Source: Branchiostoma floridae
Taxonomy: Eukaryota > Chordata > Leptocardii > Amphioxiformes > Branchiostomatidae
Direction: 5' to 3'
NCBI RefSeq assembly: GCF_000003815.2
Contig: NC_049994.1
Span: 16,104,523-16,168,522, forward strand
Length of the DNA stretch: 64,000 nt
Shown: in pieces, positions 21,475 to 32,400 of the stretch
Layout of the letters: each line of letters begins with the position of its first letter
Numbering within the stretch: the stretch's first letter is position 1
Program-made: the position numbers and the translations under genes
Notes under the pieces: generated by a model
What the model saw: only the letters and a program-made list of their open reading frames with translations
Databases searched by the model: none
Told to the model about the DNA's origin: nothing

Positions 21475-24400
21475 TTACTTGACATGTACAGGGAAACCAT
21501 ACACCACAGGGGCTGCACCAATCAGGTGTCTTAGCTTGCAGGCCTCCCGTGATTGGCTGACGAACTCCAGCAGGGAGGATTCTGAGCCTGAGGTGAGCCA
21601 GGATTTGAGCAGGGCCTGGAGGAAGCGGTCGATGTCCCTGTCTGTCACGTCCCACAGGTTGGCTACAATACTTGGGCTGAGTAAACAAACAAACAAATTG
21701 TGTGAGAACTTAGAACATATGATATGGTGCATGCTCCAAGAACCATAGCCGCAAAAAGACTATTTTTTTATACGTACCTTTACCTAAAAGGCATATTAGA
21801 AACCATCTTCACCCTTACCTTTACTTGTACATCATGTAGTCCCATAGCATTTTTGAGGCTGTAGCAGCAGTGGGTTGTTATCCACTGTGTCTAGGGCACT
21901 GTATTGGAAGGTGGAACCCATCCCTCTCCTTCCCTCTGCCTGCCTCTAAGTTTACCTCCCCAACAGAAGTCAGGTACCCATTTTATGGGTAGTAAAAGAT
22001 GAAGTGAGGAAAGTCGTGTTGAGTGCCTTTCCAAAGGGCACATGATGACAGGATTCGAACCCAGGACCGCTGGCTTCTGGGACAATCACCCTGCACACGA
22101 CCCTCTACCATTCTGCATTCTCGATCACATGACCCCACTACAGTATACGCAACCCTACCACCTTTACTTACCATCCGGATAAGATATAGTTGAAGGTTTG
22201 CAGGACTATCTACCCAATAAAGTTTACCTCAGCCTTTGCTAACCTCACCTCACCTATTATTTGCTAACCAACCATATAAAACTGAAGGTCTTTGAGACTA
22301 CATTTACCGAAATCATTACTTACCACCCAGACAGAATGTAGTTGAGTGCCATGCCGCGTGCCTCAGTGCAGCCCTCGACAAACAGCCTGCCGCTGCCACA
22401 GCCCATCAGCAGGGTGGTGGCCCGGGTGGTGATCTTCTGTATCTCATCTCCTTTAAGGTAAACCTGGCCGGCACCATGGCCACAGTAACTACAGGTGAGG
22501 AAAATACAGGTATTAGGTACACCTGGCCGGCACCATGGCCACAGTAACTACAGAGGGGGTACATGTACATTGTATCAGGTTTGTCTATGAAGGTTTAAGA
22601 CATCCAGGTAACAATATTCAAATACAACTCGATCTCTACAACTGGAAAAAAAAACAGAAATTTACTTCTGGACGTTTCCAGTGACATCCATCACTCTTCT
22701 TCAGCATCACTAGAATGAACTGGAACTAGATTTCCGTTTTTATCCTGAGTTATAGAGATTGAATTTGAACGCATCAGATTTGTTTGTCTGCATAAGTTGT
22801 AAACTGCCTGAGCAAGGGAACTCCTTATCCTGCTATACTTTATGTTTAAGATCAAGCTAAGATAAAGCTAAAATCCTTCCCACACATTTCTGTAACCTTT
22901 GGGCCACGTGCCACTAAATCAGAGGGTAGGTCTACTAGGGTAGTGGTCTCCGTGTTCAACTTCCATAATTTATCTCATAACTGTAGGGACTACCCTAAAA
23001 AAATTGATAAATAAAATAAATGCTGCATGCTAAGCGGAGAAAGCAGCATGTACGAGTTTTAAAGTCTCTGGGGTTTAAACCCAACGCAAGGTGTACACTC
23101 TACCTCAGAGAAACTAGAACAGATTACAAGTAATAAAGATGAACCTACACAAACATGTCGTGATCCGTGAGCGCCCTGATGTACTGGTCGGTTGTGGGGG
23201 AGACTCCGACCACGCCTCTCCAACCTCTCCTGCAGGGATACAACACAGGACATCAGAGATGGCAGACTTCACCCCGTTCTTTTCTAATACAGCTTTGAAG
23301 TCAGATTCACACAGATGGACATGCAATAAACAATACTTAATTCCCTTGGACAACAAGTCAATGCATTAGAAATGGCAAAATTTACAGATGGCATACCAAA
23401 TGTATCAAATACTGGATAATACTACTACTACTGCATACACACACGCACACAGTACAGGGAGACAAACGCACACACTTATACAGTCACACACAGACACACA
23501 TACTCATGCAGACAAACCCATACACACACACACACACACACAGAGAAACACACTATGAATATTGTCCACTGACTTCTTGAAGTCGTCCTGGAAGCTGGCC
23601 TGTGTGCTGGGTAGGTCATTGCGTGGGTTCAGGACGTAGTAGGTGTTGTTTTGGTCCACACCGTCACACAACACGTGTCCTGGCACCAACTGGAAGAACA
23701 AGATGTACATCACAATGTCATCATTTGCCATACAATGGCCATAAAGAATCTTATTTTATTTTATTTTTATTTTTTATTTATTTGCCAATGATACAACTCA
23801 TTACACGGATCTGCCTAGGCAGCTTTGGGCTGGTAGCGGCAGATCCACAGAGATACAGACGAACATACATCATCGGTCGACGTGATCGCACATGTTCGCA
23901 CATGTTTACACATGACGGGGTTATACCGCCCCTTACGGGGTGACATACCCTTTCATATGCGCCAGGTCGCCCGTCCGGGTGAATGATGTAAATCAATGTG
24001 AGCCGAAAGAAGAATTCTTCTTGAAGAATACCTCTGGTAACAAATGTTCCAAATCTTTTTGTGTTGGAACAAAGATAAAACTTTTCCATAACCATTTGCA
24101 AGATGATTTCTGAAGTCCCAACAGTGCCTCCTGGACAAAAACATATACAGCTGCTACGGTGGAGTGAGGCGGTGAAAGTGGAACCAGGTGAATAGGACGC
24201 AGTCATCAGAATCCTAAATATGCAGCGTGTTTACTGAAAGTTTTTGCAGATCAATTTCCCAACAACTAAGATTAGTAAGACCCACAAAACTTGCACATAT
24301 TAGTCTTTAAATATCAAAATATATAAACCTGTGTAGGACAGGTGTGTCCCTGTGTCTCTCCTTCATTGACAGTCAAAGCATGACTAGGTGTGGTCAGGCT

Positions 24401-25961
24401 TGCCACAAAACTGTAGCCATACTTCGTCTGACTGACAATGAAGCAATGCAGGAATGTGTATCCTAATGTGAGACAGTCACTGATTTTACATGTAATACAT
24501 ACCCTCATGGTGTGGAGATGTGACAGGATGGAGTGAAGTGACTGTTGCAAATCTTGCTTTGCGTTTAAGTAGAGTATGGTCCAACATGTACTTTTACCAA
24601 CCTTTTTGGCAATGGTCTCTCCTAATAAGAGACTGGTGTTACTACATGTAATACATACCCTCATGGAGTGGAGATGTGACAGGATGAAGCGGAGAGACGG
24701 CATGCGGGACACTTTCCCCTGCTGCAGGATGGGGATGCTCTCCCAGGGGAGACGCTGGAGAGTCTGACATCAAACAAAAAAGAGACACAATGTTTTCAAA
24801 GTTTGTTAATTCATATGTCCGTAGGTCTAGTAATGCTGTTTCTGTAGCACGGTATATTTTCACAGGGAGGGATTGCTAACCCTTCCCCTTCAACATGCTC
24901 AAGACACCGCTTTGACTCATTTGAGCATTTTAAGTCCCTTCCAAATGATCGGTGCAACCCCAAACAAGATGCCCTTGGCTACCAAAGTACCCAGCTGGAT
25001 TGAACCAGTGTCTCCCAGTTGTCAACTAATTTAGACCAGAAGCTCAACTGTGAGGCTGATACCAGTTAAGCATAAGATTAACTCACACAGGGCATTGCTA
25101 CTCTGTACTTTGTCACTTGTAATGTTAACAACAGAGAATCCATCCCTACCCTGTCCAAGACCATGATGACCGGTCCCCTGTCCTGTAGGTCCTCCAGGTC
25201 AGTTATCTTGCTGGCCTCCTTCTGCATCAGGTCCAAACCATTCTGCAGGAGGGGGGAGCCGGTCGAGGATCCCAGCAAGAAGGCCAGACTGTCGTGTTTC
25301 TGCCGCTTTCTCAGGTGAGGCCAGGAGTCCAACAGGAGCTGCAAAGGAGGGGTGAGAATGTTAAAGTTGTCTGAGTGTATATCTATTGGAAGTTCATCTG
25401 TGTTCTTGGTATAAGTTTAAACAGTGTTCTCACAAGGATTTTTTGTAAGGGAATGTGAATGCATGCCCCCATAGTGCTGGCATAATTTGTTCATTTTGTA
25501 ATCGGTCCAAAATCCAGTCCAGTGATTTTTTCAGGTCTATTTTTTCCGGACTTGTCCAATAAGAAGAACAGTTTATACCAGTATCTACCCCTACGCTACA
25601 CTGCTCTAAGACTTAATTCTCCAAGTTCTTGGTTCCCCGATCTTATAATAAATCCATCTAATAAAATGTATTTGAAATAGGAAAGGATGAAAGGCAGTGA
25701 AACCTTAAGAAGCTGAAAGTCGACTTTGTTGTCAGACCCCAAAGCCTTGCAGACGTTTATTGCTGCAGAGTTCAGCTGTTTCTCCCTCCTCCTGTCACCA
25801 TGGTGACCAAGGACCGCGCCCTTCCATCCACCCAGCAGCTCATTCTCCATGGCTTTAGTCAGGTCCTGAAAAAGTTGACATTGGTTGGTGGTTTATGATA
25901 TTTTGACATTTTCCAAATTTGTCTTAGGATTATAATAACACACACACTGACACACACACTG

Positions 25962-25992
<31 letters not shown>

Positions 25993-26450
25993 CACACACA
26001 CACACACACACACACACACTCTCTCTCTCTCTGTCTCTCTCTCTCACCCTGTTATGGCTGAACAGTCCTTACAAACCTGTTACAAAGTTCTTTTCTCTGG
26101 ATCCACCATGTGCATAAGATGTCAATCCAGAGACCAGACTGTAAGGTTCAACCACTTAGGGATTCGAACCCTGAACCTTTAGGTTTTAAGTCAACAAGTC
26201 CAACCCAATGCCACGATACTTTTTCAGTAAACCCACACAGGTTGATTGATCAAATAGTTGATTAATTGAATGATTTATTAAATGATTGATTGGCTGGTTG
26301 GTTGATTATTGATTGATAGATTACCTTTAGCATGGAGTCCAGCTCTTGCCTGGCCTTCCAGTACAGTTTCTTGTCCTGTATGGCCACGCTGGTCTTGTTG
26401 TCATGTTGGATGGTCTCCAGTTTCCTGAGAATCTCCCCCTCCAACGTAGC
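21475..26450 (-). CDS. ESPL1: ESPL1 catalytic domain exons 21-28 (peptidase C50)
   Basis: These eight exons carry the protease domain. Exon 22 has MENELLGGWKGAVLG. Exon 23 ends GPVIMVLDR. Exon 24 has LPWESIPILQQGKVSRMPSL. Exon 25 has the strand YYVLNPRNDLPSTQ. Exon 26 ends ALTDHDMFV, joining exon 27 to complete FVYCGHGAG. By my count the catalytic His is about residue 2343. In the same exon MGCGSG holds the nucleophile Cys, about residue 2369; vertebrates usually have Ser-Ser after this Cys, here Gly-Ser. Exon 28 gives NLWDVTDRDID and ends GAAPVVYGFPVHVK. All required residues are present, so the enzyme should be active. Exon 22 has a weak gtttca donor. Confidence 0.92.
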
Positions 26451-29400
26451 CTGAGGGACAAAAAGCAAAACGTGCTTTGGAGCAGGGTTGTAGGCCCAGC
26501 CTGAAATCATTTTCTTTCCCGTTGATTTTGAATCCTATGGAGCACTGAAGGAGCAACGTTCCTAAGGGAGTCTTGGGGCATGCTCCCTTGCAGAATTTTG
26601 AAATCTAGACCCTCTAAAATGCTATTTGCTAAATTCTAAGGTGTATATTATGCTGGTAGACTAAGTTATTGATTTTTTTTGGTAAAAAAAATTATCTCTC
26701 TCTCGCATCTGTTTCTCTCTCACGCATCTGTTTCTCTCTCTCGCACCTGTTTCACTCTCGCGCATCTGTTTCACTCTAGCGCATCTGTTTCTCTCTTGCG
26801 CATCTGTTTCTCTCTCGCGCATCTGTTTCTCTCTCGAGCATCTGTTTCTCTCTCGCGCATCTGCTTCTCTCTCGCGCATCTGTTTGTCTCTCGCACATCT
26901 GTTTCTCTCTTGCACATCTGTTTTTCTCTCGCACATCTGTTTCTGTCTCTTGTGCATCTTTTTCAATCTCGCGCATCTGTTTCTCTCTCTCGCATCTGTT
27001 TCTCTCGCGCGCATCTGTTCTCTCTCGCGCATCTGTTCCCTCTTGCACATCTGTTTCTCTCTTGCGCATCTGTTTCTCTCTCGCGCATCCGTTTCTCTCT
27101 CGCGCATCTGTTTCTCTCCCGCGCATCTGTTTCTCTCTCGCGCATCTCTTTCTCTCTCGCGCATCTGTTTCTCTCTCGCGCATCTGTTTCTCTCTCGCGC
27201 ATCTGTTTCTCTCTCGCGCATCTGTTTCTCTCTCGCGCATCTGTTTCTCAATCGCGCATCTGTTTCTCTCTCGCGCATCTGTTTCTCTCTCGCGCATCTG
27301 TTTCTCTCTCGCGCATCTGTTTCTCTCTCGCACATCTGTTTCTCTCCCGCGCATCTGTTTCTCTCCCGCGCACCTGTTTCTCTCTCGCGCATCTGTTTCT
27401 CTCTCGCGCATCTGTTTCTCTCTCGCGCATATGTTTCTCTCTTGCGCATCTGTTTCTCTCTTGCGCATCTGTTTCTCTCTCGCGCATCTGTTTCACTCCC
27501 GCGCATCTGTTTCTCTCTCGTGCATCTGTTTCTCCCGCATGCATCAGTTTCTCTCTCGCGCATCTGTTTCTCTCTCGCGCATCTGTTTCTCCCTCGCGCA
27601 TCTGTTTCTCTCGCGCATCTGTTTCTCTCTTGCGCATCTGTTTCTCTCTCGCTCATATGTTCTCTCGCAGCATCTGTTCTCTCTGACGTCAGTGTTTCTC
27701 TCGTGCATCTCTCTCTCGCGCGCATCTGTCTCTCTCGCGCATCTGTTTCACTCACGCGCATCAGTTTCTCTCTCGCGCATCTGTTCCCCTCTCGCACATC
27801 TGTTTCTCTCTTGCGCATCTGTATCTCTTTCACGCACCTGTTTATCCCTTGCGCATCTGTTTCTCTCTCGCACATGTGTTTCTCTCTCGCGCATGTGTTT
27901 CTCTTTCGCGCATCTGTTTCTCTTTCACGCACCTGTTTCTCTCGTGCGCATCTGTTTCTCTCTCATGCATCTGTTTCTCTCTCGCGCGTCTGTTTCTCTC
28001 TCGTGCATATGTTTCTCTCTTGCGCATCTGTTTCTCTCTCGCGCATCTGTTTCTCTCTCGCGCATTTGTTTCTCTTTCACGCATCTGTTTCTCTTTCACG
28101 CATCTGTTTCTCTCTCGCACATCTGTTTCTCTCTCGCGCATCTGTTTCTCTCTCGCGCATCTGTTTCTCTCTCGCGCATCTGTTTCTCTTTCATGCATCT
28201 GTTTCTCTTTCACCCACCTGTTTCTCTCTCGCGCATCTGTTTCTCTCTTGCACATCTGTTTCTCTCTCACACATCTGTTTCTGTCTCTTGTGCATCTTTT
28301 CAATCTCGCGCATCTGTTTCTCTCTCGCGCATCTGTTTCTCTCTTTGCATCTGTTTCCCTCTTGCACATCTGTTTCTCTCTTGCGCATCTGTTTCTCTCT
28401 CGCGCATCTGTTTCTCTCTCGCGCATCTGTTTCTCTCCCGCGCATCTGTTTCTCTCTCGCGCATCTCTTTCTCTCTCGCGCATCTGTTTCTCTCTCGTGC
28501 ATCTGTTTCTCTCTCGCGCATATGTTTCTCTCTTGCGCATCTGTTTCTCTCTTGCGCATCTGTTTCTCTCTCGCGCATCTGTTTCACTCCCGCGCATCTG
28601 TTTCTCTCTCGTGCATCTGTTTCTCCCGCATGCATCAGTTTCTCTCTCGCGCATCTGTTTCTCTCTCGCGCATCTGTTTCTCCCTCGCGCATCTGTTTCT
28701 CTCGCGCATCTGTTTCTCTCTTGCGCATCTGTTTCTCTCTCGCTCATATGGTTCTCTCGCATGCATCTGTTTCTCTCTCGCGCATCTGTTTCTCTCGCGC
28801 ATCTGTTTCTCTCGCGCATCTGTTTCTCTCGCGCATCTGTTTCACTCCCGCGCATCAGTTTCTCTCTCGTGCATCTGTTTCTCCCGCATGCATCAGTTTC
28901 TCTCTCGCGCATCTGTTTCTCTCTCGCGCATCTGTTTCTCCCTCGCGCATCTGTTTCTCTCTCGCGCATTTGTTTCTCTCTTGCGCATTTGTTTCTCTCT
29001 TGCGCATCTGTTTCTCTCTCGCTCATATGGTTCTCTCGCATGCATCTGTTTCTCTCTCGCGCATCTGTTTCTCTCTCGCGCATCTGTTTCTCTCGCGCAT
29101 CTGTTTCTCTCGCGCATCTGTTTCTCTCTCGCGCATCTGTTTCTCTCTCGCGCATCTGTTTCTCTCGCGCATCTGTTTCTCTCGCGCATCTGTTTCACTC
29201 CCGCGCATCAGTTTCTCTCTCGTGCATCTGTTTCTCCCGCATGCATCAGTTTCTCTCTCGCGCATCTGTTTCTCTCTCGCGCATCTGTTTCTCCCTCGCG
29301 CATCTGTTTCTCTCGCGCATCTGTTTCTCTCTCGCGCATCTGTTTCTCTCTCGCGCACCTGTTTCTCTTTCACACACCTGTTTCTCTCCCGCGCATCTGT

Positions 29401-32400
29401 TTCTGTCTCGCGCATCTGTTTCTGTCTCGCGCATCTGTTTCTCTCTCGCGCATCAGCTTCTCTCTCGCACACCTGTTTCTCTTTCACACATCTGTAGCTC
29501 TTTCACGCATCTGTTTCTCTCTCGCGTATATGTTTCTCTCTCGCGCATATGTTTCTCTCTCACACAGCTGTTTCTCTTTCACACATCTGTAGCTCCTTCA
29601 CGCATCTGTTTCTCTCTCGCGCATCAGCTTCTCTCTCACACACCTGTTTCTCTTTCACACATCTGTTTCTCTTTCACGCACCTGTTTCTCTCTCGCGCAC
29701 CTGTTTCCCTCACACCTGTTTCTCCTGAGCACTCGTTTCTCTCCCGTTTCAGCGAGTTATGAATTTAAAAATTTTCCATTAGAGGATATCCCCAGAACCC
29801 CTACAATACCCATAACAGCAAGTGCTGTAACTCTGCACTTGCTGTATGGCAAGAAGTTTGGACCCCTTATGATAAAATCCTAACTAGAAGCCTTAAAAGC
29901 CTCTGCGCAATTGCCACCCATAAGGACTGTAGCCACTGGACACATGCTTAGGAACGTTGGGTCGCTCAGTATATATATATACTGTAAGTGAGTGACTATA
30001 AAGGCCTGTACACAGAGTTTCAGGATCAGGAACTCTTTCCTGCATGGTGCGATCAGTCTGTAACTTACCTGAGAAACAGGGATCTTGATGATCAGAGGTT
30101 CGCTGTCAGCTCGAAGTCTTGTGATGACCAGTAACTGTTGATTGACGTTGTTGCCATAGCAACATGGAGTGATTGACAGCAAGGCCATACTGCAAATAGT
30201 CCAACCTACAAAATAGAACAGATGCCAAATGTTAGGACTTTTATATTTATCAGAGTTAATTGACACAAAAATTTTTCCCAACACAAAAGTACACACAAAT
30301 CAAATTTTAGACGACCACTGTTTCCTAATCTTCAGGATTAATACTGATGGCCAATCAATCACTTCAGAACGTAAACTCGCGAGAGTTCATACTGTAAAAA
30401 AAAAAAAAAGAAGTAAAAAGTGATCTCGATACACAGTTTTAGCTAACTGAAGAGCTAATCTTCCCCTGGTCGTGACAGAAAGGACAGACGCTTTGTACAG
30501 TATATACAGGTTCATTGCACAGGGGAAATTCCCCTAAACTTTTTTGACATAAGCACAATACACAATGGACCATGGCTTAACGTCCTGTCCACAGGACAGC
30601 AACCCTTTCCAGTAGCAAGTATGTTGGGTGAGTGACACAGCTGGAATCAAACTCACGGCTTCTATTTCCAAAGGCAGGGCCGCTAACCACTAGACTATGC
30701 ATGCTACAATGCAGTAAAAACATGATGCAAAACCCACCTTCAGGTAGCTGCTTAGCCAGAACATCCTGCATGTTGTCAGCAGTGTAGCCATGTTCTGAGG
30801 GGCTGGGGTTCAGGCCGAAGACTAGACTATGCACGCTACAAAACGCTGTAAAAACATGATGTAAAACCCACCTTCTGGTAGCTGCTTAGCTAGACATCCT
30901 GCATGTTATCAGCGGTGTAGCTGTGTTCTAAGGGGCTGGGGTTCAGGCCGAAGATGCCCTGTTTAGTTCTGACGCTAACCACTGGACTATGCAAGCTACA
31001 AAACACTGTAAAAATATTAATATGTAAAACCCACCTTCCGGCAGCTGCTTAGCCAGAACATCCTGCATGTTGTCAGCGTTGTAGCTGTGTTTTGAAGGAC
31101 TGGGGTTCAGGCCAAAGATGTTCTGCTTAGTCCTGAGGAGTTGGATCTCCTGCTGGGTTGGAGGTGCTCCGGTAAGGGACAGCTGATCCATGCTTTCTGT
31201 CATGGACCGCATCTCTGCCTTCTGGAGTTTCCTGTAGAAAAAAATCAGTCCATCATACAATTATAACATAAGAGGAAGGCAATAAAATTACTACTTGGAC
31301 TTTGGTCAAAGGAGTTCTTTGTTCAGAACTATGAGAAATACATCTGCCATTTTGGTAATGCTTCTGCTATTTTCCTCAAGGCAATAATATATCAAGTTTA
31401 TTGCAAATTCTTGCCCGTGGGCTAATTGCAATTCTGACAGATTCAAACAGTGTAAAATACAATTATAACACAAGTGTCTACTCTAGTCTAAAACTAGTAA
31501 AAGCTAACTCTAGATCCTGGGTTATTGGGTTTAATGACTACCGTCTACTAAGTAAATACCTGCTGACATTGTACAGAGAACTTTGCTAAACCTGATGAAA
31601 CTATTTTTGAATTAAACTTGGACCAACTATATTGTAGGGTCCATAGTTGTTATGTTTAAACATGTACCTTCTTCTGTTTTACAGCTGCAATGATGCCTTA
31701 CAGTTCTTACATCTTCTTAACACAATCATGATAGGAAGAAGATAAAGATTGGCAAAAATCTTAAAGGACTCTTACTTGATCTTCTTGTGGAGACTAGCCA
31801 GCATCTGGTGTCTCAGGGTGACGCTGCAAGTCTCCGTCATGTAGTAGGCAGCCAGGCGAGAGCTGTCCTCGGGACAGCAGAGGAACAGCAACTGCCCAAT
31901 CCGCCTGGACAGCAGGCTTGGTCGAGTGTGCTCTATCAGACGTTGCGCTGTCTCCAAGTGTACAGTGGCATCAGCTATCGATGAACCTGCGATAATAAAA
32001 CATTGTTAGACTTAGAGATCTGAAATAGAAAGCACAGAAACAGCGTTTAACAGCAACTGCCCAATTCGCCTGGACAGCAGGCTAGGTCGAGTGTGCTGTA
32101 TGAGGCGTTGTGCTGTCTCTAAGTGTAGAGTAGCATCGGCTATTGAGGAACCTGCAATAACAAAATATCATAACTTAAAGACAAATAGCAAGCACAGGAA
32201 CATCAAAGGAACACAGTTGGAACAGCAGCTGCCAAATCCACCTGGCTGCAGGCTTGGTCGGGGGTGTGCTGTATCAGACATTGTACTATCTCCAAGTGTA
32301 CGTGGCATTAGCTATGGATGAACCTGGTAATATGATAAAACATTATGAGACAAATAGCAAGCACAGGAACAGAGTAGGAACATCAGCTGCCCAATCCGCC

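Noticed and set aside
23401..23545. CRISPR-like or other spaced array
   Set aside because: It is only CA-rich simple sequence (cacaca with interruptions), with no conserved direct repeat separated by unique spacers.
24314..24470. Possible extra separase exon between exons 24 and 25
   Set aside because: Exon 24 joins exon 25 directly in phase 0, and the combined peptide has the usual order of separase blocks. The intervening peptide resembles nothing in the family.
26140..26225. tRNA gene on the minus strand (ggttcagggttcgaatccct)
   Set aside because: The T-arm-like word lacks a matching D-arm and anticodon stem; probably another tRNA-derived repeat.
26661..29762. Very long open frames (up to ~900 codons) on both strands
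   Set aside because: They arise from a 19-bp repeat without stops in any phase. All six frames are open together, the peptides are pure repeats, and the array sits in an ESPL1 intron.
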